From: a virus
Virus record (IMG/VR): IMGVR_UViG_3300031456_000003
Coordinates: 1-50,078 of that record
Reading direction: 5' to 3' (one strand)
Length of the DNA stretch: 50,078 nt
Part shown: positions 37,869-45,724 of the stretch, in pieces
Layout: each line of letters starts with the position of its first letter
How positions within the stretch are numbered: position 1 is the first letter of the stretch
Notes under the pieces: generated by a model
What the model was told of the DNA's origin: nothing
Database searches by the model: none
What the model saw: the letters and a program-made list of their open reading frames with translations, nothing else
Program-made: the position numbers and the translations under genes

Positions 37869-38069
37869 ATGCAATCCCTTTCACTTACCGGGCTGAAAGA
37901 TGCCCTCAAGCTAACCGATGAGGAAATCGTTGATTCCTCTGTCGGAGGCTATCTCAAGCGCATTGAGCGTTTAGAGACTCTGGCCAATAGCGCCAGAGCC
38001 CTTCTGACAATAGAGCGTCGCGCTCTCACTCTGGCTCATGCCAACCGGAGCGCATTCAATGCAAATTAA
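37869..38069 (+). CDS. Hypothetical protein, 66 aa
   Basis: First gene of the plus-strand operon after the repressor. Helical, with I-D-D/E-E-I-V-D region and a leucine-rich C-terminal helix. No family recognised; the position is that of early regulators such as CII or a recombination helper. Overlaps the next gene by 11 nt. Confidence 0.65.
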   Translation: MQSLSLTGLKDALKLTDEEIVDSSVGGYLKRIERLETLANSARALLTIERRALTLAHANRSAFNAN

Positions 38070-38244
38070 TCCTGAGGAAGAAATGGGCCATGATCCGGCG
38101 TTTTATGCGCATGATGTTGCATGTGCAATCGCCGATATGGCCGATAGATTTTCGAGAAAAGACTTAATCCAAGCAATCGAGGCAGCATTAGCCTCCCACA
38201 ATCTAGAAGTTGTGGACTTGAGGAATTATAAAAATGCAGCCTAA
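38059..38244 (+). CDS. Hypothetical protein, 61 aa
   Basis: The ATG at 38059 is preferred because GGAG lies 9 nt upstream; the frame is open to 38038. An acidic helical product. Stop overlaps the exonuclease start by 11 nt, so the three genes are coupled. Confidence 0.65.
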   Translation: MQINPEEEMGHDPAFYAHDVACAIADMADRFSRKDLIQAIEAALASHNLEVVDLRNYKNAA

Positions 38245-39046
38245 CGCTATTCAAGCCGATACGGGGCCTCGAATTGAGGTTGAGGCCTCGTTATATGGCG
38301 GAACTATTACTATTCAGCGCGGCGATTTTGGCCGCAAACGGCACGCTTATTACTGGGCAGAGAAAGATTTATTTGTTCCCGGCGTGACTTCCATTCTGGG
38401 CATACTCGACAAACCAGCTCTTTTGCCTTGGGCGGCTAAGATGGCCGGCGAGTATGTCAAGGTTAATCTGCCTGAGAATGCTTCTAGGGAACAAATTGAA
38501 GCTGTTTGCGAGAAGGCTAAGACTGAATACAACACAATTAAAGAGGCGGCTGGAGATGTGGGAACGCGAGTTCATGCCATCGCCGAATCTCTCTTTAAGG
38601 GCCTGCCCGTTGAAATCCCAACTGATCCGTTGGTTATAAACGGGCTCAAGGCTCTACAAGAATGGATTTCAGAAAATAATGTGCAACCTATCGATACTGA
38701 ATTAATTACTTTCTCTAAGTCTGCTTACTTTGCTGGCACCATGGATTTACTTGCGTCAGTCAATGGAAAGCTTACTCAGGTTGATTTGAAGACTGGTAGC
38801 GGAATTTACAACGAGCATTATTTTCAAACGGCTGCATACAAATTCGCTTGGGAGGAAGATAATCGAGGCGAATTAATCGAACAAATTATTATCCTGAATA
38901 CCAATAAGAAGACGGGAAAGCCTAAAATCAGACTAATCGACAATCAAGCAGAGATGCAATTCTACACTGATACTTTTCTTAGGACCAAAGCAGTTAGCGA
39001 CAACTTGAAGAAAATGGACTCTTACGGCAACGGATTGAGGCAATAA
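38234..39046 (+). CDS. PD-(D/E)XK exonuclease (RecB/Cas4-like), 270 aa
   Basis: Motifs in order: G-T-R-V-H (His114), E156 in D-T-E-L-I, G-T-M-D (Asp171), V-D-L-K-T-G (Asp184, Lys186), then Q198 and Y202 in Q-T-A-A-Y. This is the phage RecB-like exonuclease family that resects double-strand ends for annealing-type recombination. The SSB-like gene follows with no gap, as in other phage recombination modules. Confidence 0.88.
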   Translation: MQPNAIQADTGPRIEVEASLYGGTITIQRGDFGRKRHAYYWAEKDLFVPGVTSILGILDKPALLPWAAKMAGEYVKVNLPENASREQIEAVCEKAKTEYNTIKEAAGDVGTRVHAIAESLFKGLPVEIPTDPLVINGLKALQEWISENNVQPIDTELITFSKSAYFAGTMDLLASVNGKLTQVDLKTGSGIYNEHYFQTAAYKFAWEEDNRGELIEQIIILNTNKKTGKPKIRLIDNQAEMQFYTDTFLRTKAVSDNLKKMDSYGNGLRQ

Positions 39047-39047
39047 C

Positions 39048-39602
39048 ATGGGCTGGAACAATCAAAACAATGGCGGAGGCTTTCGCCAGCCGCGCCAGAA
39101 CTTTAACAATCAGAACCGGGGCTATCAAGGCCGCCAAGGTGGAAATGTGCAGGGAGGCTATCGGCCTAACACTGGCAATTCAAAGCCCAATGACCGCAGG
39201 CAAAAGGAAACTGATCCTGCATTCAAGGGCGTTTGCAATATCGTAACGCCCGATGGCGAGATGCATACGTTTTTTATCTCCACTTGGGAGAACGACAACG
39301 GCTCCCTTGGGCACAAGCTAACCAACGTGCTTGATGTGCAGGACCAGGGTAACCAGAATGGACGCTCTCAGGGGCGTTCTAACGGGGGCTACAGGCCCCA
39401 AGGGCAGGGGGGGAGCTATAGGGGTAGCCAGAATTATAATCAGGGCCCTAACCCCACTCAAAACGGCTCTAATGCGATGTCTCGCGCTAGGCCCATTCCG
39501 CCGGCCACGTATCGGGAGAACGGGGCCTATGAAAATGCGCCTCCCCCGAATGGGCCTGATGACTACAATGTGAGCTATGATGACGAGGTACCGCCATATT
39601 GA
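39048..39602 (+). CDS. SSB-like or annealing protein, disordered, 184 aa
   Basis: Gly/Asn/Gln/Arg-rich N- and C-terminal regions flank a short folded-looking core (about 55-98, F-K-G-V-C-N-I-V-T-P-D-G). The C-terminus ends D-D-Y-N-V-S-Y-D-D-E-V-P-P-Y, resembling the acidic tail of SSB. Directly after the exonuclease. Probably binds single-stranded DNA for recombination or replication; no OB-fold signature is certain. Confidence 0.65.
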   Translation: MGWNNQNNGGGFRQPRQNFNNQNRGYQGRQGGNVQGGYRPNTGNSKPNDRRQKETDPAFKGVCNIVTPDGEMHTFFISTWENDNGSLGHKLTNVLDVQDQGNQNGRSQGRSNGGYRPQGQGGSYRGSQNYNQGPNPTQNGSNAMSRARPIPPATYRENGAYENAPPPNGPDDYNVSYDDEVPPY

Positions 39603-39925
39603 TCATAGACGAAACAGCTTTGCGGGGGGCATTGAACGTTTTGCATACTTTGCCCCCCAAGATGCATAGCGCCGTATATGAATCAAGAAAAGCTGAAAGC
39701 ATGCTCAAGCATACCAAGGCTCTTTTGATGAAACGGTTTAATCAGCTCCCCGTTGCTGCACAAGAACGGGAGGCTTATGCAAGTGAAGAATTCAAAGCGG
39801 CTGTTGAGGCTGATGCTAAAGCCGCCGCTGATTTGGCAATTTTAAAAGCAAGAATTGACGCGGCTAAGGCCGTAATTGAGATTTGGCGAACTGAATCAGC
39901 AACAGAACGAGCAAGCTACGGTTAA
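39599..39925 (+). CDS. Helical phage protein of the recombination module, 108 aa
   Basis: TTG start overlaps the preceding TGA. Ala/Lys/Glu-rich helices (about 30-105) of a type found beside phage exonuclease-SSB pairs. A later ATG (M22 of the frame) is possible. Function unknown. Confidence 0.65.
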   Translation: MIIDETALRGALNVLHTLPPKMHSAVYESRKAESMLKHTKALLMKRFNQLPVAAQEREAYASEEFKAAVEADAKAAADLAILKARIDAAKAVIEIWRTESATERASYG

Positions 39926-39996
39926 GGCCTGAGGTTATACTTGAGGCCCGAAAGCCACTAACAAAATCTAGGCGAGGCAAGCTTTACAGGGAACGA

Positions 39997-40311
39997 TTGG
40001 GCATTTGCTGCATTTGCGAACTGCCGATTCCAGAGGGCGAACCTTGGATTGACGAACATATAACACCTTTAGCCATAGGCGGAACAAACGAATGGGACAA
40101 TCGGGGGCTAGCGCATCTGATTTGCGCGGCGCAGAAAACAAAAACGGATTTGCGCAACATAGCAAAGGCCCGGCGAATCAGCCGGAAACTGCGCGGCGAG
40201 GCGCGGACCAAAAGCCGACCTATGCCGGGTGGCGTAAACAGCGCTTGGAAGCGCACTATGAAGGGGGAGTGGGTAAAACGGTTAGTTGGGAAGTCCGTTG
40301 CCCAGAGTTAG
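39997..40311 (+). CDS. HNH endonuclease, 104 aa or longer
   Basis: C-C-I-C and H-L-I-C frame an HNH core with I-D-E-H-I-T-P-L-A-I-G-G-T-N-E, D-N-R-G, then A-A-Q-K-T-K-T-D. TTG at 39997 has AGGGAA upstream. The frame continues upstream as R-R-G-K-L-Y-R-E-R, which looks native to the domain, back to an ATA at 39937 behind AAGG/GAGG. Phage HNH enzymes nick or cut DNA, often with packaging or recombination genes. Confidence 0.82.
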   Translation: MGICCICELPIPEGEPWIDEHITPLAIGGTNEWDNRGLAHLICAAQKTKTDLRNIAKARRISRKLRGEARTKSRPMPGGVNSAWKRTMKGEWVKRLVGKSVAQS

Positions 40312-40313
40312 GC

Positions 40314-40526
40314 ATGAATGCCTGGGAGCTGCGTTGTGGCCCAGATGACGGCTGGAAGATGGCCCGACATTTCGCGGACATAATCGACCATGACGAAGCG
40401 CGCATTATTGCGTTTGGCGGCAAGAAATTCACGCTGGAACTGCGCATTCCTGGCCGTGAGGCTGTGGAGCTTTACGCAATGAGTGGCGGATGCGAATTTC
40501 GCTACTCCGCGCACAAGATTGCTTAA
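40314..40526 (+). CDS. Hypothetical protein, 70 aa
   Basis: ATG 2 nt after the HNH stop. The longer frame from 40092 overlaps the HNH gene and looks non-coding there. Compact alpha/beta product; no family recognised. Confidence 0.65.
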   Translation: MNAWELRCGPDDGWKMARHFADIIDHDEARIIAFGGKKFTLELRIPGREAVELYAMSGGCEFRYSAHKIA

Positions 40527-40613
40527 AAGTGCATTTTTTGCTTGCAAGGTAAGCGACTAAGCATATTGTTCGTTTTCCCACTTTATGGTCATTGTGGGGC
40601 AATGGAGAATATG

Positions 40614-41624
40614 ATGAAACGCTTAGCTGAAACGGCTGTGACATACAGCCCCACAAGGCAGCAAAAAACCAAAAACCTTCAAGCCACGCGAAAACTCAGC
40701 CATTTGGTTGTAGTTAGCAATAAGCCAATATTACCAGATGGTTACCGGCAAGACTTGGTTAAGCCGATAGTGCCTATCGAGGGCATGGAAATTGAGCCTA
40801 AGGAACTGCTAACGAGGGCTATTCCAAAGGTGGTTTGGCTCAATCCACGCAAACATCATATCTATATCGATCACAACATACAGCGCGAATTTGAAGCCTC
40901 AGATTTGCGCGTTTTGAAAGAGATCGCTGAAAATTTCGATTGGGGGCAATTCAAAGTCCCCAATCTGGTAGAGGTTCCCGAATGGGGCAAGGTGTTTTGC
41001 ACAGATGGGCAAAAAGCCACCTATGCCGCGCTCTATCAGAATATCTCCATCCCATTTCTAAAAACAATCGAAACGCCAGAGACGTATATTAAGCGCCAAG
41101 CTGTTGGCTTTGTTGGGATTAATCACAATCGAACGGCAATTAAGTCCAGTCAACTATTTTCGGCCCTCTATTATCGAGGTGACCAAAATGAAATTTCATT
41201 ATCGGGAATTCTAACCCGATATGGAATTAAGCCCAAAAGCAATCCTGGCGGCCGAATTAAGAAAACAGCCGCGCCGCTCGAAACCACATGCATTAATATC
41301 TTTAGAAAAATGCATGCCGAGCATGACAAGAAAACCTTTGATATAATCTGCCGTATTCTGGCCGGCGTGAAATTCCGACCAATTCGGAAGGCGCATTTAG
41401 GCGCGCTGAATATTATTCCCTACCAAATCGAACCAACGAAAATCGATATTGACCGCATGATAAATGGGATTCTATCCATTGCGGATGAGCATGCGCTTTT
41501 GCGGGCCTCTGAGAATGCCAGGAAGATAAATAATCGCTCTGGCATGATATCTGTTGAGTTAGCTAAAATCTATATGGCGAATTATAAAAAGCCTGTGAGC
41601 TACACTCAAGTCAAACCCTATTAG
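40614..41624 (+). CDS. ParB/DUF6551-like phage protein, 336 aa
   Basis: ATG at 40614 has GGAG 6 nt upstream; the frame opens at 40542. The centre has I-Y-I-D-H-N-I-Q-R (about 80-88), F-D-W-G-Q-F, and D-G-Q-K-A-T, following the ParB-like layout of phage DUF6551 proteins (V-D-x-x-Y-Q-R, then D-G-Q-H-R), with the usual H-R replaced. These are thought to be nucleoid or DNA-modification-associated, role unclear. A TTGCTT/AAGCGA repeat lies upstream at 40538-40556. Confidence 0.7.
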   Translation: MKRLAETAVTYSPTRQQKTKNLQATRKLSHLVVVSNKPILPDGYRQDLVKPIVPIEGMEIEPKELLTRAIPKVVWLNPRKHHIYIDHNIQREFEASDLRVLKEIAENFDWGQFKVPNLVEVPEWGKVFCTDGQKATYAALYQNISIPFLKTIETPETYIKRQAVGFVGINHNRTAIKSSQLFSALYYRGDQNEISLSGILTRYGIKPKSNPGGRIKKTAAPLETTCINIFRKMHAEHDKKTFDIICRILAGVKFRPIRKAHLGALNIIPYQIEPTKIDIDRMINGILSIADEHALLRASENARKINNRSGMISVELAKIYMANYKKPVSYTQVKPY

Positions 41625-41632
41625 CGGGATAT

Positions 41633-41746
41633 ATGACCAATGTCGAGTATCCAATTTTGTGTTGGCGCGTTGGTCATGGTCCCCCCAATTATTTGGGATA
41701 TATATTTGGTACACAAAACAGGACAATGCGAATGGCTGATAATTAA
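41633..41746 (+). CDS. Possible small protein, 37 aa
   Basis: ATG with GGGA 4 nt upstream, aromatic- and Gly-rich product, in an otherwise empty gap of 160 nt. No homologue known to me. Kept as tentative. Confidence 0.35.
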   Translation: MTNVEYPILCWRVGHGPPNYLGYIFGTQNRTMRMADN

Positions 41747-41787
41747 ATTTCTGCCATTTGCGATAACAGCAATTTTGAGAGTTTAGT

Positions 41788-42096
41788 ATGTCTAGAGGTA
41801 GATGGAAATCTCCAGAGGATGACGAAAAATTAAAGAGGCTGAAGAAGCAAGAATTATACATATATGAAATAGTCGAAATTATGGGTTTTTCAGCCCCAAC
41901 GCTTTATACCAAAATGAGAGAATTGGAGATTACCAATAATTCAAAAATAGGGAGGGCTCCGGGGCCAGATAGGAGATTGATTAAACGGAATGCGTCAATT
42001 ATCGCCGATTTGAAAAATGGCATGTGCCCAAAACAAGCGGCTGAAAAATATAATATTACTACGGCAAGAATTTCACAAATCATGAAGGGTAAATAA
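41788..42096 (+). CDS. Helix-turn-helix protein, 102 aa
   Basis: Two helix-turn-helix-like units: I-V-E-I-M-G-F-S-A-P-T-L-Y (about 27-40) and A-A-E-K-Y-N-I-T-T-A-R-I-S-Q-I (about 84-98). The N-terminal S-P-E-D-D-E-K-L-K-R-L pattern resembles GcrA/SANT-type starts. Probable regulator of the downstream genes. Confidence 0.7.
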   Translation: MSRGRWKSPEDDEKLKRLKKQELYIYEIVEIMGFSAPTLYTKMRELEITNNSKIGRAPGPDRRLIKRNASIIADLKNGMCPKQAAEKYNITTARISQIMKGK

Positions 42097-42100
42097 ATAA

Positions 42101-42523
42101 GTGGCGAAGTTTTCTAAAGATAAGGGTACGCGCGGCGAACGGGATTTTGTAACGCGGTTGAATAAATTTGGCGTTACGGCGCGTAGGGTTCCCTTGTCGG
42201 GAGCAATGGCAGGGTACAAAAATGACATAATCATGGATTGGCTTGGCGGAGAAGTTGACGGGGAGGTTAAGCTAAGGGCCGATGGCTTTAGAGAAATTTA
42301 CAAATGGATAAAGCCCGTAAAGGTGCTTTTCCTGAAAGCCAATCGGCAAGAGGGCTTGGCGGTTGTTCGCCTCAAGGATTTTGCTGAGCTGCTTTGCTGG
42401 GCAAACAGGGCTACAGACTTAGTCGACCGCCAGCCCATACCGGAAGCTGTGTTAAATGGTTATATGCCCTCATTGCTTAGCATTCGACCCAACGGGCTAC
42501 GCAACAGCGCCATCGCCAACTGA
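42101..42523 (+). CDS. PD-(D/E)XK nuclease, Holliday-junction resolvase-like, 140 aa
   Basis: GTG start. G-x-R-G-E-R-D-F (Glu13), R-R-V-P-L-S-G-A-x-x-G-x-K-N-D-I-I-M-D (Asp42 and Asp46) and G-E-V-K (Glu54, Lys56) match Hjc-like resolvases. It would resolve branched DNA before packaging or during recombination. Follows the HTH gene after 4 nt. Confidence 0.85.
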   Translation: MAKFSKDKGTRGERDFVTRLNKFGVTARRVPLSGAMAGYKNDIIMDWLGGEVDGEVKLRADGFREIYKWIKPVKVLFLKANRQEGLAVVRLKDFAELLCWANRATDLVDRQPIPEAVLNGYMPSLLSIRPNGLRNSAIAN

Positions 42524-42713
42524 GGGCCTATATAGGTTCTGTCTAAGATGTGGGGGGCTATCAGCTTATTATCTAGCCTCCCACACTAGGGGCAAAGAAT
42601 GGAGATTAAGAAAAGCCACCAAAGCCGAATATGAAAATCTAACTCATACAGTTGAATTGTTGCTTTTGCGTCGAATAAGAACTTTCCTCAATAAGCGAGA
42701 TGGAAATGCTTAA
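42456..42713 (+). CDS. Small zinc-finger protein, 85 aa
   Basis: C-P-H-C (4-7) and C-L-R-C (29-32) give a C-x2-C pair set for zinc. Overlaps the resolvase gene by 68 nt and the next gene by 14 nt. The role is unknown. Confidence 0.65.
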   Translation: MVICPHCLAFDPTGYATAPSPTEGLYRFCLRCGGLSAYYLASHTRGKEWRLRKATKAEYENLTHTVELLLLRRIRTFLNKRDGNA

Positions 42714-43125
42714 GCTTTTAATTGCTGGCCCTGCTCATGTGTCGAATGAAAAACAGGCGAATAGATTAAAATCCCTAGTGTGGCATTATTTGCGCACATT
42801 TGTCTTAGTCGAGAGACGCGCATATTCAATTGTTTGCGCTGATGACACGATTACAGGCCGATTTGCAAAGATGTGGGGCCAAACACTTGTTTTGCCTGTG
42901 GTTCCTTATTCGGCTGGAATTAAGGAAGATATCCTAACTCAGAAGGATAGAGATTTAATCAAAATCCGTGACATGAAAATGATTGCTGAGCCTGATTTGA
43001 CTCAAGCAATAATATTCAATCATACAAATGAGTGCTCGGATATTTTGGCTGAGCTGCAAAACAGGAATAAAGACAGGCCGCCTAATTCATCTAATTACAT
43101 TAATATCACAAGGGTTATGGGATGA
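42700..43125 (+). CDS. Hypothetical protein, possibly Rossmann/SLOG-like, 141 aa
   Basis: Begins M-x-x-L-K-L-L-I-A-G-P, like the first strand and glycine turn of SLOG proteins, and has later hydrophobic strands (L-V-L-P-V-V-P, Q-A-I-I-F-N). The resemblance is weak and the usual G-G-R-D-F is absent. Overlaps xis by 4 nt. Confidence 0.6.
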   Translation: MEMLKLLIAGPAHVSNEKQANRLKSLVWHYLRTFVLVERRAYSIVCADDTITGRFAKMWGQTLVLPVVPYSAGIKEDILTQKDRDLIKIRDMKMIAEPDLTQAIIFNHTNECSDILAELQNRNKDRPPNSSNYINITRVMG

Positions 43126-43421
43126 CAGAACAGAGATTTGTTCCGAGTAAAGAGGCCGCAGCCTATTGCGGCCTTTCTGTTGCCGGGTTCCGTGCTTTCT
43201 TAAAGCGTAGGGGGCTTAAAATAAAAGTTGATGGCGCTAATCTATACGATTTAAGGGCTTTAAATTTAACTATGGATAGGCTACATGGTATTGGCCCTGA
43301 GCCCATAATAGAGGACGAGGGGGCTTATTTCCGGCGTCAACTGAGGAAGGCGGATAAGAATGAAGTTTTCGCTACCAAATATCAACACAGTGCGGAAAGG
43401 CGGCAAACTCTACCGCTATAA
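43122..43421 (+). CDS. xis: Excisionase-like MerR/AlpA helix-turn-helix protein, 99 aa
   Basis: F-V-P-S-K-E-A-A-A-Y-C-G-L-S-V-A-G-F-R-A-F (about 6-26) is a winged-helix start typical of AlpA/Xis. It overlaps the integrase gene by 62 nt, the usual int-xis arrangement. Would bind attP arms and bias recombination toward excision. Confidence 0.78.
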   Translation: MTEQRFVPSKEAAAYCGLSVAGFRAFLKRRGLKIKVDGANLYDLRALNLTMDRLHGIGPEPIIEDEGAYFRRQLRKADKNEVFATKYQHSAERRQTLPL

Positions 43422-44391
43422 CCGCTTGACTGGCGTGCGTATCTTAGGCGAGCCTGGAACGCCTCAATTTCTGGAGTCATATCTAGAGGCCGAAAAAGCA
43501 GAGCCAGCCACAACCGTTGCTGGCTCTTTTAGCTCGCTTATTCAGAAGTATGAACAAGGGGCCGAATTCCGCAAATTGGCCTCGGGAACGAAAGCCAATT
43601 ATCGCAAATCTATGCTGGCCCTCCGTGTCCGGTATGGAGCTTGCCCGCTTAAAGCTATGGAGAAGAAAGCCATAAGAGGCGAGTTTGCCGAATGGCGGGA
43701 CGAAATTATTCGAGCGGGAAAGCCTGGGCAGGCCCGCAATCTAATGGTATTTGCCCAAACTCTTTTCCAATGGGGCGAAGATAGAAACCTTTTAGATGTG
43801 AATCGGCTGCGCAAAATGAAACAGGTTTATAAGGTCAACCGTAGCGAAATGACATGGGAGCCAGAGCAGATTAAGGCTGTTCTAAAAGTGGCTAGGCCTG
43901 ATGTGGCTAGGGCTGCTCACATGGCCCTCTGGAGCGCGCAAAGGCAGGGCGATATTTGCGGCTTATCCTGGCCCGATATCCAAAAGGATGCCCTAACAGT
44001 TCGCCAGAATAAGACGGGGGCGTTTGTCGGATTGCCCTTGGTCGGGGGCTTTAAGGATTTCGTGCTTAGCCAACCGCGCCTAAGCGATTTCATCCTGATG
44101 AATTCCAAAGGGGGCAAATGGCAAGAGGTATCATTGCGGCAAGCTTGGCGTAAGGCTGTGGCCGATGCTGGCTTGACCGAAACAGGCTTGCGCTTCCATG
44201 ATCTAAGGGGCACCACCATTACAGCCCTCGCCGATATGGGGGCCAGTGAGGCCCAAATAGCCGCCATATCAGGCCATGCCTATGCCGGCCAAGTGCCAAC
44301 TTTGAAAGCCTATTTGAGGAAAACCCATACTCAAGCTAAGGCCGCAATGGAGCTTTTGAATCAATCTTGGATTGGGGAGCTTGCGCAATGA
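43360..44391 (+). CDS. int: Tyrosine integrase, 343 aa
   Basis: A complete set of catalytic residues: R195 (A-Q-R-Q-G-D), K218 (Q-N-K-T-G), H280-x2-R283 (F-H-D-L-R-G), H306 (S-G-H-A) and Y318 (L-K-A-Y-L). An N-terminal core-binding domain covers about 50-160 and a short arm-binding part precedes it. The C-terminal pattern is like prophage integrases of Alphaproteobacteria. Candidate attP lies directly downstream. Confidence 0.93.
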   Translation: MKFSLPNINTVRKGGKLYRYNRLTGVRILGEPGTPQFLESYLEAEKAEPATTVAGSFSSLIQKYEQGAEFRKLASGTKANYRKSMLALRVRYGACPLKAMEKKAIRGEFAEWRDEIIRAGKPGQARNLMVFAQTLFQWGEDRNLLDVNRLRKMKQVYKVNRSEMTWEPEQIKAVLKVARPDVARAAHMALWSAQRQGDICGLSWPDIQKDALTVRQNKTGAFVGLPLVGGFKDFVLSQPRLSDFILMNSKGGKWQEVSLRQAWRKAVADAGLTETGLRFHDLRGTTITALADMGASEAQIAAISGHAYAGQVPTLKAYLRKTHTQAKAAMELLNQSWIGELAQ

Positions 44392-44588
44392 GCACGCATA
44401 AGCACAAATGCCCTGTTGCGGCTTGTGGCCATGTATGGCGGCATGGGGAGGAATGTTGGGGCAGAATTGAGCCGCATATGTGCCCAGAGTGCGGGACACT
44501 CCAAAAAATCATATACCATGGGCCGGAGGAACCGGGAGACAAAGAGCGCGGAATTAAGCCTGTGCCATTTCCCAAATCTGCAAACTAG
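44388..44588 (+). CDS. Small zinc-finger protein, 66 aa
   Basis: ATG overlaps the integrase stop as ATGA. H-K-C-P-V-A-A-C-G-H and M-C-P-E-C-G suggest one or two zinc sites. It may assist integrase or act in lysogeny; no family recognised. The 3' end enters the repeat-rich attP candidate. Confidence 0.7.
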   Translation: MSTHKHKCPVAACGHVWRHGEECWGRIEPHMCPECGTLQKIIYHGPEEPGDKERGIKPVPFPKSAN

Positions 44589-44750
44589 CCTGCAAACCAT
44601 ATAGCTAAGTCATTGATTTTGTTAATTTCTTCGGTTTTCGGATAAATCCGATGCATGGAATGATTTCAATGATTTAGCCCCCTATGACTTGCAAACTACC
44701 GCTAGGAATTTCAATAAGTTAGATATGTTTGGGCAAACTGGTTTGCAGCC
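44579..44750. other. Candidate attP with TGCAAAC arm repeats
   Basis: TGCAAAC occurs at 44579-44585, 44591-44597 and 44690-44696, with an inverted pair at 44732-44747 (GGCAAACTG then GTTTGCA). Repeats flank an AT-rich centre of about 90 nt just after int, as expected for integrase arm sites around a core. The core sequence cannot be fixed without the host attB. Confidence 0.5.
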
Positions 44751-44752
44751 GG

Positions 44753-44911
44753 TTAACGCTCCATCATTTCCAACACATCCATTACCACAGCCGCCATTTG
44801 CTCATCTGTGCAACCGGGCCAGTTCGGTATGTGCTTAGGAAGCGCCAGAGTCAGCGCTACGGCCATTTGTTCCCATGGGTCTAGCTTCCAATCAGGCTTA
44901 AAATCTGACAT
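44753..44911 (-). CDS. Small acidic protein, 52 aa, divergent from the right-end operon
   Basis: Minus-strand frame with start ATG at 44911, with Met-rich C-terminus (M-D-V-L-E-M-M-E-R). Codon use looks coding, with no stops over 52 codons and no overlap with other genes. It diverges from the 45013 gene across an operator-like palindrome, so both may be under repressor control. Family unknown. Confidence 0.55.
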   Translation of the reverse strand: MSDFKPDWKLDPWEQMAVALTLALPKHIPNWPGCTDEQMAAVVMDVLEMMER

Positions 44912-44930
44912 CTGATATCTCACTTTTACG

Positions 44931-44949
44931 ATTGCTTAAGCTAAGCAAT
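44931..44949. promoter_or_regulatory. Perfect operator-like palindrome
   Basis: ATTGCTTA-AGC-TAAGCAAT, perfect 8-bp arms with a 3-nt centre, in the gap between divergent genes at 44911 and 45013. It is the cleanest member of the TTGCTTA/TAAGCAA family and the best guide to the consensus. Confidence 0.6.
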
Positions 44950-45012
44950 CCCCTTTTCGCCAAGTCACAAATCTGTTAGACCAATCCTGTTTACGCCCTT
45001 TTGGAGGCAGAA

Positions 45013-45471
45013 ATGGGACCGATTTCTAACGACATGCTTGTCCATCTCCTAAAGCATCGCATTGCTAGGGCCAACATAGGTTTGGCCATTATTGCTGAGC
45101 AAATTCAATGCGAAGAAGCGGATTTGCGCGGTTTTCTTGACAAGAAATCCTTTGCCACGCCTAAGCTCTTGGCCAGACTCGCGTTAGCCTTTGGCTCCGA
45201 GTGGAAAACCATAGCGCTGAAATACATGGAATGGCGCTTTGATCATGAGCTTGAGAAGGTCGGTAAGCCTAATGCCAAGCCAGACAGACCGATAAATCTT
45301 TTCCAGCAATTAAGCGCGGCTCAGCAATTTATCATTCAAAACCCAACGATGGGAGCCGCAGAGCTAACAGAAATCATTAAGGGCAGTTTGCATTTAGACG
45401 AGCCTGTAATCAGGAACCAAATCGCCCATGTCCGCAGCCAGCAATCAGGAGATTATCGCTTCTATGGATAA
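45013..45471 (+). CDS. Putative DNA-binding protein, 152 aa
   Basis: ATG at 45013 has GGAGG 5 nt upstream; a TTG at 45001 overlaps that site and is unlikely. The N-terminal 60 residues are helical with A-E-Q-I-Q-C-E-E-A-D-L-R-G-F-L, like a Cro/XRE helix-turn-helix. The C-terminal part is a second helical unit. It could be a second regulator controlled through the upstream palindrome. Confidence 0.65.
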   Translation: MGPISNDMLVHLLKHRIARANIGLAIIAEQIQCEEADLRGFLDKKSFATPKLLARLALAFGSEWKTIALKYMEWRFDHELEKVGKPNAKPDRPINLFQQLSAAQQFIIQNPTMGAAELTEIIKGSLHLDEPVIRNQIAHVRSQQSGDYRFYG

Positions 45472-45724
45472 CGCCGCTCATATGCTTATTTCGCGCGAAG
45501 AATTCGGCCAAATGCTTGCCAAAAGCCCTAGGTGGCAAGCCATTTTAGAGGACTTGATAGATAGGGCCTATGAGGATTTGAAAGACGGGAAAATAGAGTT
45601 ATCCAACGATATCCTGCTATCGACCGTTGTCGGCGTGCGGGGGCAGGATGCGGGAAGCGTGAAACTATTCCATCTAAATTTTCTGGTGAAAGAAATCCAA
45701 AGTGTTGAATCTGGTAACGGTTGA
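45464..45724 (+). CDS. Hypothetical protein, 86 aa
   Basis: ATG at 45464 overlaps the previous stop, with AGGAG 12 nt upstream. Helical, acidic. Its 3' end overlaps the glycosyltransferase start. Unknown function. Confidence 0.6.
   Translation: MDNAAHMLISREEFGQMLAKSPRWQAILEDLIDRAYEDLKDGKIELSNDILLSTVVGVRGQDAGSVKLFHLNFLVKEIQSVESGNG

Noticed and set aside
40092-40313. N-terminal extension of the 40314-40526 gene
   Set aside because: It overlaps the HNH gene over its full length in another frame, while an ATG directly follows the HNH stop.
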